NCBI RefSeq assembly: GCF_039525035.1
Contig: NZ_BAAAHE010000047.1
Coordinates: forward strand, 51,300-115,299
DNA from: Sporichthya brevicatena
GTDB lineage: Bacteria; Actinomycetota; Actinomycetes; Sporichthyales; Sporichthyaceae
DNA: 64,000 nucleotides
Direction: 5' to 3'
The notes beneath the pieces are model-generated. The model was not told the origin of the DNA and searched no databases. It saw only the letters and a list, made by a program, of their open reading frames with translations. This document shows, piece by piece, positions 45,417 to 55,912 of the stretch; within the stretch, counting starts at the first letter, position 1; the number at the start of each line of letters is the position of its first letter. The position numbers and the translations under genes were made by a program.

Positions 45417-48010
45417 TCGCCGCCCCGCAGCCCGGCGAGGACCTCGTCGACGTCGTCGGGCACGACGAGCACGTCGCGGGCCTTGGAGCCCTCGGACGGC
45501 CCGACGATGCCGCGGCTCTCCATCAGGTCCATCAGGCGGCCGGCCTTGGCGAAGCCGACGCGCAGCTTGCGCTGGAGCATCGACGTCGAGCCGAACTGCG
45601 TGGTGATGACGAGCTCGGCGGCCTGGCAGAGCAGGTCGAGGTCGTCGCCGATGTCGGCGTCGATCTCCTTGCTCTGGCCCGCCGGCGCGGTGACGTCCTC
45701 GCGGTACTCCGCGGTCATCTGCTCCTTGCAGTGCTTGACGACCGCCTGGATCTCCTTCTCCGGGACGAACGCGCCCTGGATGCGGATCGGCTTGGACGCG
45801 CCCATCGGCAGGAACAGCCCGTCACCCTGGCCGACGAGCTTCTCGGCGCCGGGCTGGTCGAGGATGACGCGGCTGTCCGCGAGCGAGGAGGTCGCGAACG
45901 CCAGGCGCGACGGCACGTTGGCCTTGATCAGACCGGTGACGACGTCGACCGACGGGCGCTGCGTCGCGATGACCAGGTGGATACCCGCGGCGCGGGCGAG
46001 CTGCGTGATGCGCTGGATCGAGGCCTCGACGTCGCGCGGGGCAACCATCATCAGGTCGGCGAGCTCGTCGACGATCACCAGCAGGTACGGGTAGGGCGTG
46101 TAGACGCGCTCGCTGCCGAGCGGCGGCTGGAGCGTCCCCGCGCGGACCGCCGCGTTGAAGTCGTCGACGTGCTTGAAGCCGGAGGCCTCGAGGTCGTCGT
46201 AGCGCATGTCCATCTCGCGCGCGACCCACTGCAGCGCCTCGGCGGCCTTCTTCGGGCTCGTGATGACCGGGGTGATCAGGTGCGGGATGCCCTCGTAGCC
46301 CGTGAGCTCGACGCGCTTGGGGTCGATGAGGATCATCCGCACCTCCTCCGGCGTCGCGCGCATGAGGATCGAGACGATGAGCGAGTTGATGCAGCTCGAC
46401 TTACCGGCACCGGTCGCACCGGCGACCAGGATGTGCGGCATCTTCGCGAGGTTCGCGCAGACGAAGCCGCCCTCGACGTCCTTGCCGAGCGCCACGACCA
46501 TCGGGTGGTGGTCGTTGCGCGCGGTGTCGGACCGCAGGACGTCGCCGAGGGTGACCCATTCGCGGTCGGTGTTCGGGATCTCGATACCGATCGCGGACTT
46601 GCCGGGGATCGGGCTCAGGATCCGGACGTCGGCGCTGGCGACGGCGTAGGCGATGTTCTTGCTCAGCGCGGTGACCCGCTCGACCTTCACGCCCGGGCCG
46701 ACCTCGACCTCGTAGCGCGTGACCGTCGGACCACGGGTGAAGCCGGTGACGGCGGCGTCGATGTCGAACTGCTCGAGGACGCCGGTCAGCGCCTCCACCA
46801 CGGCGTCGTTGGCCTTGGTGCGCGCGGCGTGCGTCGACCCCGCGGACAGGGAGTCGGACCCGGGCAGGTGGTAGGTGATGTTCCCGGCGAGGGTGAGCTG
46901 CTCGCCCCGCAGCGGGACGGCACCCGCCGGCGGCGGCAGCAGCTCGGGCTCGCTGGGGCTGACCACCACACCGCCGATCCCCTCGATCGGGCCGGTGGGC
47001 TGGTCGTCGGACGCGGCGGCCGGCTTCGGCAGCCGCTTGCCGGGCGTCACGACCGGGGTCTCGAACGGCTCGTCGCCGGTGATCGGGTCGACGGCCGTGG
47101 TCCGCCGGCGCCGCTTCTTCGGCGCGTCCCCGAGCTCCTCGCCGTACGGCGCACCGGCGGCGTCGATCTCGACGTCCCCGCGGCGGCGCTTCTTCGTCGC
47201 GGCGGCGACCTCGTCCTCCTCGCGCCCCTCGGGCGGACCGATGATCGGCGTCGCGAGGGCGCGCAGGCGCTGGGGCAGCTTGTTCAGCGGGGTCGCGGTG
47301 ACGACCAGCAGACCGAAGATCGAGAGCAGGCTGAGCAGGACGGTCGCGACGGCCGGCGTCAGCGCCTCGACCAGCGGGCTGGAGACCAGGTAGCCGACCA
47401 TGCCGCCGGCGTCGCGCATGGCGGCCTCGTCCTCGGGCCGCGGGACGTCCTGGGCGACGTGGACCAGGCCGCAGATGCCGACGGTCAGTGCGGTGGCGCC
47501 GATGCCGATCCGGCCGCGCTCGGTCGTCTCCGCGCTGTTGCGCAGCACGTACAGGCCGAGGACCGCGAGGGCGACGGGCAGCGCGAGCCCGGGCGCCCCG
47601 AGGCTGCCGGCGACGACGGCGCGGATGCCCCGGCCGAGGTGGCCCTGCAGGCTCCACCACTCCCCCGCCGCGACGATGACGGCGAGACCGACGAGGGCGA
47701 GCCCCAGGCCGTCGCGCCGGTGCGCGGGGTCGAGCTCACGCGCGGTGTGCCCGATGCCGCGGACGACCGTGCCGATCCCCCGCGCGATCGCGAGGTACAG
47801 GCCCTCGACGACCGCCCAGAACCCCAGGACCAGCCCGATGACCGGGTTGACCTTGAACTGGTTGACCGTCGCGCGGCGGATCGCGGTCTTCTGCATCGCG
47901 TCCTTGGGCGCCTTGACCGCCTTCGCGGCCCGGCCACTGCCCTTGCTGCGGGCCGCCGGGACCGACTCCTTGCGGGTAGCGGTCGCGCCACGGGAGGAAC
48001 GAGATGCCAT
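45413..48010 (-). CDS. ftsK: DNA translocase FtsK/SpoIIIE
   Basis: An 865-residue septal DNA pump. A basic N terminus is followed by four membrane helices (about 50-250), a Pro/Lys/Arg linker (KKRRRGDVEID, PKKRRRRTT), the motor (Walker A GATGAGKSSC, Walker B YLLVIVDELADLMM, FATSSLADSRVILDQPGAEKLVG), and a C-terminal winged-helix gamma domain (STSMLQRKLRVGFAKAGRLMDLMESRGIVG) that reads polar sequences in the chromosome. Start is taken as ATG at 48010; an upstream in-frame start at 48073 would lie in the 62-bp palindrome. Downstream of rnj on the same strand. Confidence 0.95.
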   Translation of the reverse strand: MASRSSRGATATRKESVPAARSKGSGRAAKAVKAPKDAMQKTAIRRATVNQFKVNPVIGLVLGFWAVVEGLYLAIARGIGTVVRGIGHTARELDPAHRRDGLGLALVGLAVIVAAGEWWSLQGHLGRGIRAVVAGSLGAPGLALPVALAVLGLYVLRNSAETTERGRIGIGATALTVGICGLVHVAQDVPRPEDEAAMRDAGGMVGYLVSSPLVEALTPAVATVLLSLLSIFGLLVVTATPLNKLPQRLRALATPIIGPPEGREEDEVAAATKKRRRGDVEIDAAGAPYGEELGDAPKKRRRRTTAVDPITGDEPFETPVVTPGKRLPKPAAASDDQPTGPIEGIGGVVVSPSEPELLPPPAGAVPLRGEQLTLAGNITYHLPGSDSLSAGSTHAARTKANDAVVEALTGVLEQFDIDAAVTGFTRGPTVTRYEVEVGPGVKVERVTALSKNIAYAVASADVRILSPIPGKSAIGIEIPNTDREWVTLGDVLRSDTARNDHHPMVVALGKDVEGGFVCANLAKMPHILVAGATGAGKSSCINSLIVSILMRATPEEVRMILIDPKRVELTGYEGIPHLITPVITSPKKAAEALQWVAREMDMRYDDLEASGFKHVDDFNAAVRAGTLQPPLGSERVYTPYPYLLVIVDELADLMMVAPRDVEASIQRITQLARAAGIHLVIATQRPSVDVVTGLIKANVPSRLAFATSSLADSRVILDQPGAEKLVGQGDGLFLPMGASKPIRIQGAFVPEKEIQAVVKHCKEQMTAEYREDVTAPAGQSKEIDADIGDDLDLLCQAAELVITTQFGSTSMLQRKLRVGFAKAGRLMDLMESRGIVGPSEGSKARDVLVVPDDVDEVLAGLRGGE

Positions 48011-48065
48011 GTTTCGCAGGGTATCTCTGGAGTCCCACCAGTCCCGTGCGCCACGCGGCGCCCGC

Positions 48066-48127
48066 CCTGTCAAGAAAGGGTGACACCCCTTACTGCGCAG
48101 TAAGGGGTGTCACCCTTTCTTGACAGG
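48066..48127. repeat. Perfect 62-bp TGACA-type palindrome between rnj and ftsK
   Basis: Every base from 48066 to 48096 pairs with 48097-48127 (31-base arms, no loop). Each arm has an AAAGGGTGACACCCCTT core, so the element is two head-to-head copies of the unit at 6446. It sits 56 bases upstream of the ftsK start and 46 bases past the rnj stop. Confidence 0.95.
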
Positions 48128-48132
48128 ACCGG

Positions 48133-48179
48133 CGGGTCAGACGGGTCAGACGGGTCAGACGGGTCAGACGGGTCAGACG
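48133..48179. repeat. Five 9-bp tandem repeats overlapping the rnj stop
   Basis: Unit CGGGTCAGA, five copies. On the minus strand the rnj stop (48175-48173) is followed by in-frame TGA codons at 48166, 48157, 48148 and 48139, each nine bases apart. Confidence 0.92.
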
Positions 48180-49858
48180 GAGACGACGACCGGGAGGATC
48201 ATCGGCCGGCGGCGGTAGGTCTCGTTGACCCACTTGCCGACGACGCGGCGGACCATCTGCTGGAGCTGGTGCGGGTCGGTGGTGCCGTCGGCGGCGGCGT
48301 TCTGCAGGACCTCGACGATCCGCGGGACGACCGCGACGAGCGCGTCGTCGTCGATGCCGGACCCGCGGGCCGTGACCTCCGGGCCACCGGTGATCTTGCC
48401 GGTGTTCGCGTCGATGACGACGAACACCGACACGAAGCCCTCGTCGCCGAGGATGCGCCGGTCCTTGAGGGAGGCCTCGGTGACGTCACCGACCGAGAGC
48501 CCGTCGACGTAGACGTACCCGCACGGCACCGCTCCGACGACCTGGGCCACGCCGTCGGCGAGGTCGACGACGACGCCGTCCTCGGCCATGACGATCCGCT
48601 CGGTCGGGATGCCGGTGAGCTTCGCGAGGTCTGCGTTGGCCCGCAGGTGCCGGGGCTCCCCGTGCACGGGCATGACGTTGCGCGGCTTCACCATGTTGTA
48701 GAGGTAGATCAGCTCGCCGGCCGACGCGTGGCCGGAGACGTGCACGAGCGCGTTCGACTTGTGCACGACGTTGGCGCCGAGGCGGGTCAGGCCGTTGATG
48801 ACGCGGCCGACGTCGTTCTCGTTGCCCGGGATCAGCGACGACGCGAGGATCACCGTGTCCTGGTCGGTGATGCGGATGGCGTGGTCCCGGTTGGCCATGC
48901 GCGACAGGGCCGACATCGGCTCGCCCTGCGACCCCGTCGAGACCAGGACCACCTCGTCCTCGGGGAGGTCGTCGATGGCCTTCGGATCCACCATGACACC
49001 CGGCGGGACGGTGAGGTAGCCGAGGTTCTGGGCCACCCCCATGTTGCGCACCATCGAGCGGCCGACCAGCGCGACCTTGCGCTGGTGCGCCACCGCGGCG
49101 TCGATGATCTGCTGGACGCGGTGCACGTGGCTCGCGAAGCAGGCGACGATGATGCGGCCCTTCGCCCCCGCGAACACCCGGCTGATGACCGGGCCGATCT
49201 CCCGCTCGGCCGGGATGAAGCCGGGGACCTCGGCGTTGGTGGAGTCGACCATGATCAGGTCGACGCCCCCGGTGCCGAGCCGGGCGAAGCCGGGCAGGTC
49301 GGTGAGCCGGCCGTCGAGCGGCAGCTGGTCCATCTTGAAGTCGCCGGTGTGCAGCACGACGCCGGCCGGCGTACGGATCGCCAGCGCGAGCGCGTCCGGG
49401 ATCGAGTGCGTGACCGCGAAGAACTCGCACTCGAACGGGCCGAGGCGCTCGGTCGTGCCGCCGTCCACCTGCAGCGTGTACGGCCGGATGCGGTGCTCCT
49501 GCAGCTTCGCCTCGATGAGCGCGAGCGTCAGCTTGGAGCCGACCAGCGGGATGTCGTCCTTGCGCTTGAGCAGGTACGGGACCGCTCCGATGTGGTCCTC
49601 GTGCGCGTGCGTCAGGACGATCGCGTCGATGTCGTCGAGCCGGTCGGCGATGTAGCTGAAGTCCGGCAGGATCAGGTCGACGCCGGGCTGGTGCGCCTCC
49701 GGGAAGAGCACGCCGCAGTCGACGATCAGCAGTCGCCCGCCGTACTCGAAGACCGTCATGTTCCGGCCGATCTCGCCGAGACCGCCGAGCGGGACGATGC
49801 GCAGCGTGCCCGGGCTCAGCGGCGCCGGGGAGGGCAGCTCCGGGTGCGGATGACTCAT
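48173..49858 (-). CDS. rnj: Ribonuclease J
   Basis: A 561-residue metallo-beta-lactamase/beta-CASP nuclease with 5'-3' exo- and endoribonuclease activity in mRNA decay and rRNA processing. The HAHEDHIGA zinc motif (about residue 82), TGDFKMD, beta-CASP HVHRV and VHKSNALVHVSGHASAGEL are intact, with a C-terminal RNase J domain. It starts three bases after the dapA stop. The dapA-rnj order is conserved in actinobacteria. Confidence 0.96.
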   Translation of the reverse strand: MSHPHPELPSPAPLSPGTLRIVPLGGLGEIGRNMTVFEYGGRLLIVDCGVLFPEAHQPGVDLILPDFSYIADRLDDIDAIVLTHAHEDHIGAVPYLLKRKDDIPLVGSKLTLALIEAKLQEHRIRPYTLQVDGGTTERLGPFECEFFAVTHSIPDALALAIRTPAGVVLHTGDFKMDQLPLDGRLTDLPGFARLGTGGVDLIMVDSTNAEVPGFIPAEREIGPVISRVFAGAKGRIIVACFASHVHRVQQIIDAAVAHQRKVALVGRSMVRNMGVAQNLGYLTVPPGVMVDPKAIDDLPEDEVVLVSTGSQGEPMSALSRMANRDHAIRITDQDTVILASSLIPGNENDVGRVINGLTRLGANVVHKSNALVHVSGHASAGELIYLYNMVKPRNVMPVHGEPRHLRANADLAKLTGIPTERIVMAEDGVVVDLADGVAQVVGAVPCGYVYVDGLSVGDVTEASLKDRRILGDEGFVSVFVVIDANTGKITGGPEVTARGSGIDDDALVAVVPRIVEVLQNAAADGTTDPHQLQQMVRRVVGKWVNETYRRRPMILPVVVSV

Positions 49859-49861
49859 CGG

Positions 49862-50785
49862 CTACAGCGCGAGGCCGCCGGCCGCGAGGTCGGCGCGCAG
49901 GCGCTCGATCTCGGCGGTCGTGGCGTCGACGAGGGGCGAACGGACCGGGCCACCGGGACGACCCTGCAGACCAAGGGCGGCCTTGACGAGGATGACGCCC
50001 TGGGACCGGAAGATGCCCTCGTAGATCGGCAGCAGGCCCTGATGGATCTCCTTCGCCCGCGCGACGTCACCGGCCACGTAGACGTCGACGAGCTCCCGCA
50101 GGCGCGGCCCCACGATGTGCCCGACGACGCTGACGAACCCGACCGCGCCGACGGACAGCAGCGGCAGGTTGAGCATGTCGGTGCCGGAGTAGTACGCGAG
50201 GTTCGTGTTCGCGAGGACGGTGCTGGCGGCGCCGAGGTCGTCCTTGGCGTCCTTCACCGCGACGATCCGATCGTGCTCGGCCAGGCGCAGCAGCGTGTCC
50301 GTGGCGATCGGCACCCCGGAGCGACCCGGGATGTCGTACAGGATCACCGGCAGCCCGGTGCTGTCCGCGACGGAGCGGAAGTGCGCGGCCAGGCCGCTCT
50401 GCGGCGGCTTGTTGTAGTACGGCGTGACGACGAGCAGGCCGTGCGCACCGGCCTTCTCGGCCGACCGCGCCAGTTCGACGGTGTGGCGGGTGTCGTTGGT
50501 GCCGACGCCGGCCACGACGCTCGCGCGGTCACCCACGGCCTCGACGACGGCCCGCAGGATCTGCTCCTTCTCGGCGTCGGAGGTCGTCGGCGCCTCGCCG
50601 GTCGTCCCGTTGATGACGAGGCCGTCGTGGCCGCCCTGGTCGACCAGCTCGGTGGCCAGGCGCGCCGCGCCGTCGAGGTCGAGTGCGCCGTCGCGCGTGA
50701 ACGGGGTGACCATCGCGGTCAGCACCCGGCCGAAGGGGGTCTCGGGCGTGACGCCGGGCGGAGCGGAAGCGGACGAGGCAGCCAT
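49862..50785 (-). CDS. dapA: 4-hydroxy-tetrahydrodipicolinate synthase
   Basis: About 307 residues, TIM barrel; condenses pyruvate with aspartate semialdehyde in lysine and diaminopimelate synthesis. Catalytic lysine in RIVAVKDAKDD, the GTTGEAPTTSDAEK phosphate-like loop, and the Tyr in VVTPYYNKPPQ. ATG at 50785 is used, but a TTG three codons upstream (50794) sits at better distance from the ribosome site AGGTGGGA. The 223-base gap upstream to thyX holds no recognisable feature. Works with dapB at 53673. Confidence 0.95.
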   Translation of the reverse strand: MAASSASAPPGVTPETPFGRVLTAMVTPFTRDGALDLDGAARLATELVDQGGHDGLVINGTTGEAPTTSDAEKEQILRAVVEAVGDRASVVAGVGTNDTRHTVELARSAEKAGAHGLLVVTPYYNKPPQSGLAAHFRSVADSTGLPVILYDIPGRSGVPIATDTLLRLAEHDRIVAVKDAKDDLGAASTVLANTNLAYYSGTDMLNLPLLSVGAVGFVSVVGHIVGPRLRELVDVYVAGDVARAKEIHQGLLPIYEGIFRSQGVILVKAALGLQGRPGGPVRSPLVDATTAEIERLRADLAAGGLAL

Positions 50786-51008
50786 GGTCGTCAACGTACC
50801 GTTCCCACCTGCGCGACGAGGCGCGGGTTACGCAGTTCTGGCCGCTCGTGCCCACGGCACAAGCCAATTGCCGGATTGGCTGATCGCGTCGCCGCCCGCT
50901 CGGGGGTTTCGGACGGCAACGCGATCTGACCGGACATCGCGGCGTACCACCCCGGCGTTACGGGCGTGGTACGAGACGTCCGCCGGGGCGTGACGAGCGT
51001 CATGCGAC

Positions 51009-51782
51009 TCAGGGGGCGACGCGACCGTTGGCGTCGAAGGCCTGGTGCGTCAGCGGCATCAGCTCGGCCCAGCGGGCCTCCATGACCTCGGCGACCATCT
51101 CGATCTCCCGCTGGGGGAACGAGGGGAACGTCGAGTCCTCCCGCTTGGTGCGCAGCGACAGGAAGTTCATCAGCGCGCGGGCGTTCATCGTCACGTACAT
51201 CGACGAGTACGTGGTGACCGGCAGGACGATCCGCGCGACCTCGCGGGCGACGCCGGCGGCGAGCATCTCCTGGTAGGCCGCGTAGGCCGTCCGGCAGGCC
51301 TCCTGCGTCGCGCGCGTGACGAGGTCGTGCTGCTCCGGCGTCCCGTCCTCGAACGTGTACGCACCGGGCTTGCCGACCTGGCGGAGCTTGCGCTCGGGGC
51401 CGGGGACGTAGAACACCGGTCGCAGCTCGCGGTAGCGGCCGCTCTCCTCGTTGTAGGACGCGATGCGGTGCCGCATGAACTCGCGGAAGACGAAGATCGG
51501 CGCCTGGACGTAGAAGGTCATCGAGTTGTGCTCGAACGGACTGCCGTGCCGGTCCCGCATCAGGTAGCGGATCAGCCCGACCGACCGGGAGGCGTCGGCC
51601 TCGACGTCCTCGAGCGACTGCTCCCCCTTGGTCGACACCCGCGCCGCGAACAGCACGTCCGCGTCGCTGGCCGAGGCCTTGACGAGCTCGACGGTCACGT
51701 CGCTGCGGAACACCACCCCGTCGTCACCGGCGGCACCCGATCCTGCGGTCACGTCCGGCTCCTGCGCGGTGTCGAGCGTCAT
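51009..51782 (-). CDS. thyX: FAD-dependent thymidylate synthase
   Basis: A 257-residue flavin-dependent ThyX, which makes dTMP from dUMP. The ThyX motif RHRIASYNEESGRY is present (about residue 105), and the C-terminal NARALMNFLSLRTKREDSTFPSFPQREI holds further dUMP/FAD residues. ATG start with GAAGGGA upstream. The first 25 residues are a variable extension. Common actinobacterial neighbour of dapA and dapB. Confidence 0.96.
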   Translation of the reverse strand: MTLDTAQEPDVTAGSGAAGDDGVVFRSDVTVELVKASASDADVLFAARVSTKGEQSLEDVEADASRSVGLIRYLMRDRHGSPFEHNSMTFYVQAPIFVFREFMRHRIASYNEESGRYRELRPVFYVPGPERKLRQVGKPGAYTFEDGTPEQHDLVTRATQEACRTAYAAYQEMLAAGVAREVARIVLPVTTYSSMYVTMNARALMNFLSLRTKREDSTFPSFPQREIEMVAEVMEARWAELMPLTHQAFDANGRVAP

Positions 51783-51836
51783 GGGAATCCCTTCTCGTTG
51801 CGGCCTGCCCCAGAATGCCGCACCCCCCTGACAGGC

Positions 51837-51873
51837 CGACGGCGCCGCTCCCGGTTCGGGAGCGGCGCCGTCG
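51837..51873. terminator. 17-bp stem hairpin after the LPXTG gene
   Basis: Perfect 17-base arms (51837-51853 and 51857-51873) with loop GTT, beginning 43 bases after the LPXTG-protein stop on the minus strand. It leaves only about 54 bases for the thyX promoter and leader. Beside it GCTGTCTCGT is repeated twice (51873-51896). Confidence 0.88.
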
Positions 51874-51915
51874 CTGTCTCGTGCTGTCTCGTGCTGGGCA
51901 GCGCCGACGCGGGCG

Positions 51916-53424
51916 TCAGATCGCCGCGTGGCGACCGCGGCCGCGGCGACGGGTCACGTAGACCGCCGCACCGCCGGCGGCCAGCAGGCCGAGGCCCGCG
52001 ATCGCGACGTCGCGCGTGGCGTCACCGTTGCCACCGGTGCCCGGCAGCTGGTTGACCTTCGCGACCTCCTTGCCGGGCTCACCGTCGCAGGTGACCTGGC
52101 TGATGACGATGTCCACGCCGACCGCGCCGGCGATGTCCGCCGCGGACGGGACCGCCTTGCGGACCGTGTCGATCGCGGCCAGGTCGGAGCCGGCCTTCTT
52201 GCCCGCCTTCTCGTTCTTGGCCTCCGACTTGGAGTCGGCCGGCTTGACGTCGGCCGGGGCGGCCGGCGCAGCCACCGGGGCCGCCTCGGCGGGCGCCGGG
52301 GCGACGGCCGGGTCGGTCGAGGTCTCCGCGGCCGGCTGCGCGGCCTTGGCGCCCTTCTCCGACCGCTCGGCGCGCTCGGCGGCGGCCGCGGCGTCGGTGT
52401 CCTCGGCGGCGGTGGCGTCCTCGGTCGCCGCAGCGTCCTCGGTGGCCGTCGTGTCCTCGGCCGCGGTGGACTCCTCGGCGACCGTGGTCTCCTCGACCGC
52501 CGCGCCGTCCGTCTTCTGGACCGGAGCGGCCTGCTCGGCCTCGGCGGCCGGGGCCGCGGCCTCGGTGGCGGCCTCGGTCTCGGTGGCGGCCTGCGGGGCG
52601 GCCGGAGCCGCGGCGGAGGCGCGCACCTCGGCGCGGTCCGCGTCCTGGGCGCCCTTCTTCGGCGTCCTGGCGGTCTTCTTGTCGCCGGCGCTCTTGTCGA
52701 CCTTGCCGATCAGCTGGTCGAGCGTCTTGCCGGTGACCTCCTCCAGCACGACCTTGACCTGCTGCGCGGCCTCACGCACGGAGGCGATGACCGAGTTCAG
52801 CGCGTCGTCGAGGGCGGTCGGCGCCACGACGAGGTTGATGTGCAGCGCGGTGACCTGCAGGCCACCGTCGGCCGTCTTGACCTGCTCGTCGATGACGATC
52901 GAGCCCTTGACGAACGCGGCGAGCGCGTCGGGCAGCTCGATGCGGACGTTGGGGCCCGGGTCGACCGGCACCTTGGTGCCGGCGATGGTCAGACCGGCCA
53001 CCTGGCTGTCGCCGCTGTTCTGGCCGGCGTCGGAGAGGCAGTCGGCGGTGATGACCTTGGCGCCGATGACGTCCCCGAGCACGCCGAGGTTGGCGGTGCT
53101 GGCGTTGGAGACCAGCTTCCCGTCCTGCACCTCGGAGGAGGCGTTGAGAACCTTCAGGGAGACGAGCTGCGACAGCTCGGCGGGGAGCTCGAGGAGCGAC
53201 TTCGTCGCCCCCGGCGGGTAGGTGATGAGCCCGGGCAGGACCTCGTCGAGGATCGTCGAGCCGGCGATGCCGACCTTCGCGCTCACGGCGAGCGCGGACC
53301 CCTGGTACGTGGGCTCGGTGGTGGAGGCGGCGTCGGCGCCCGGAGCGGCGGCCGCCACCCCAGCGGCGACGAAGGCCGGAGCGGCGAGGAGAGCCGCAAT
53401 GCGGCGGGGAGCGCGGAGAGTCAT
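51916..53424 (-). CDS. Sortase-anchored surface protein (LPGTG), choice-of-anchor type
   Basis: A 502-residue exported protein. The signal peptide is about residues 1-33 (AALLAAPAFVAAGVAAAAPGADA). A beta-rich domain (about 40-265) resembles actinobacterial choice-of-anchor P proteins, with two cysteines (ITADCLSD and the late VTCDGE). A long Ala/Glu/Thr low-complexity stalk (about 270-425) follows. At the end come LPGTG, a hydrophobic helix and RRRGRGRHAAI: a full cell-wall sorting signal. The start is ATG 53424, with GAGGT upstream; the open frame further upstream lacks a ribosome site. Ligand is unknown. Confidence 0.85.
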   Translation of the reverse strand: MTLRAPRRIAALLAAPAFVAAGVAAAAPGADAASTTEPTYQGSALAVSAKVGIAGSTILDEVLPGLITYPPGATKSLLELPAELSQLVSLKVLNASSEVQDGKLVSNASTANLGVLGDVIGAKVITADCLSDAGQNSGDSQVAGLTIAGTKVPVDPGPNVRIELPDALAAFVKGSIVIDEQVKTADGGLQVTALHINLVVAPTALDDALNSVIASVREAAQQVKVVLEEVTGKTLDQLIGKVDKSAGDKKTARTPKKGAQDADRAEVRASAAAPAAPQAATETEAATEAAAPAAEAEQAAPVQKTDGAAVEETTVAEESTAAEDTTATEDAAATEDATAAEDTDAAAAAERAERSEKGAKAAQPAAETSTDPAVAPAPAEAAPVAAPAAPADVKPADSKSEAKNEKAGKKAGSDLAAIDTVRKAVPSAADIAGAVGVDIVISQVTCDGEPGKEVAKVNQLPGTGGNGDATRDVAIAGLGLLAAGGAAVYVTRRRGRGRHAAI

Positions 53425-53672
53425 GCGTACCTCGTCGTGACGTCGGCAGGGCGGGCGAATCCGGTGACGATACGCCACATTCCTGCGAAGGAGTCCCATC
53501 TGGAGCGGGTTCCGGACGGAATGCTCAGAATTCACTGCTGTGCGTAGTGGCAACCCGGGGCCGAGTCAAGGCGAAAGTGACACTCAACACGGGTTCGCCA
53601 CGCGGAGCAAGCGGGCAATGTGCGGAATGCCCCCGTGTCAATCACCCAGAAGACTTTCAGCGACTCCGAACG

Positions 53673-54530
<858 letters not shown>

Positions 54531-54538
54531 AACAGGGG

Positions 54539-55912
54539 TCAGGCGGCGAAGGCGGAGGCGTCGTCGAAGGGGCCGATGACGGCGAGGGTCTCGGGGCCGC
54601 CGAGGAGATCGACGGCGAGGGCGGCGACGTCGTCGAGGGTGACGGCGTCGACCCGGTCGAGAACCTCGTCGACCGAGAGCAGCTCGCCGTAGACCAGTTC
54701 GCTCTTGCCGAGGCGACCCATGCGGGAGCCGGTGTCCTCCATGCCGAGGACGAAGTTGCCCTTGAGCTGGCCGCGAGCGCGGTCGAGCTCCTCGGCGGTG
54801 ATGCCGTGGGCGGCGACGTCGGCGAGCTCGGCCCGGCAGACGTCGAGCACCTGCCCGACCTTCTTCGGCAGGCAGCCGGCGTAGACGCCGAACATGCCGA
54901 CGTCGGCGTAGTGCGCGGCGTAGCTGTACACCGAGTACGCCATGCCCCGCTTCTCGCGGACCTCCTGGAACAGGCGTGAGCTCATGCCGCCGCCCAGCGC
55001 GGTGTTCAGGACGTCGAGGGCGTAGCGGCGGTCGTCGGTGCGGGCGAGGCCCGGCCCGCCGAGCAGGACGTTGGCCTGCTCCGTGGGCCGCGGCAGCAGG
55101 CGGACCCCGCCGGCGACCTTGAGCGGCTTGCCGCCGATGCGCGCGGGCGCAGGAACGTCGTCCGGGTCCCCGAGGGCGCCGGCCGCCTTGAACGCGGCCT
55201 TGGTCAGCTTCACGACCTCGGCGTGCGAGACGTTGCCGGCGGCGGTGACGACGAGGTTCGGCGCGGTGTACCGACGCCGGTAGTGACCGGCGACGGCGGT
55301 GCGGCTCATCCCGGTGATGGACGCGACCGTGCCGAGGATCGGCCGCCCGAGGGGCGCGTCACCGAGCAGCGCGACCGCGAACTCGTCGTGGACGGCGTCG
55401 GTCGGGTCGTCGGCGTGCATCGCGATCTCCTCGAGGATCACGTCGCGTTCGCCGTCGACGTCGGCCTTCGCGATCAGCGAGGAGGTGACCATGTCCGCGA
55501 CGACGTCGATCGCCAGCGGCAGGTCGCGGTCGAGCACCCGCGCGTAGTAGCAGGTGTACTCCTTGGCGGTGAACGCGTTCAGCTCGCCGCCGACGGCGTC
55601 GAGCGCCGCCGAGATCGCGAGCGCGTCGCGCCGGGGTGTGCCCTTGAACAGCAGGTGCTCCAGGAAGTGGGTGGCGCCGGCCAGGCTGCGGGACTCGTCC
55701 CGCGAACCGACGCCCACCCAGATGCCGAACGACGCGGACCGCGCGCCCGGCATCTCCTCGGTCAGGATCCGCAGGCCCCCGGGGAGCACGGTGCGTCGCA
55801 CCGCCCCCGTCACCGAGCCGCCCGAGCTCCCGGCCGGGAGCAGCGTCCGGGTCGACCCGGGGCGCTGCTCCGCAGCCGGAAACCACTCCTGCCGTGTGGA
55901 ACGAGATGTCAC
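54539..55912 (-). CDS. M16 family zinc metallopeptidase
   Basis: A 457-residue pitrilysin/processing-peptidase-like protein. The inverted zinc motif HFLEH ([12 protein letters not shown], about residue 80) and the downstream Glu ([12 protein letters not shown]) are intact, so it should be active. The C-terminal half is the usual non-catalytic repeat ([25 protein letters not shown]). GTG start overlapping the pnp stop (GTGA), the conserved pnp-pepR type arrangement. Physiological substrate unknown. Confidence 0.94.
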   Translation of the reverse strand: MTSRSTRQEWFPAAEQRPGSTRTLLPAGSSGGSVTGAVRRTVLPGGLRILTEEMPGARSASFGIWVGVGSRDESRSLAGATHFLEHLLFKGTPRRDALAISAALDAVGGELNAFTAKEYTCYYARVLDRDLPLAIDVVADMVTSSLIAKADVDGERDVILEEIAMHADDPTDAVHDEFAVALLGDAPLGRPILGTVASITGMSRTAVAGHYRRRYTAPNLVVTAAGNVSHAEVVKLTKAAFKAAGALGDPDDVPAPARIGGKPLKVAGGVRLLPRPTEQANVLLGGPGLARTDDRRYALDVLNTALGGGMSSRLFQEVREKRGMAYSVYSYAAHYADVGMFGVYAGCLPKKVGQVLDVCRAELADVAAHGITAEELDRARGQLKGNFVLGMEDTGSRMGRLGKSELVYGELLSVDEVLDRVDAVTLDDVAALAVDLLGGPETLAVIGPFDDASAFAA

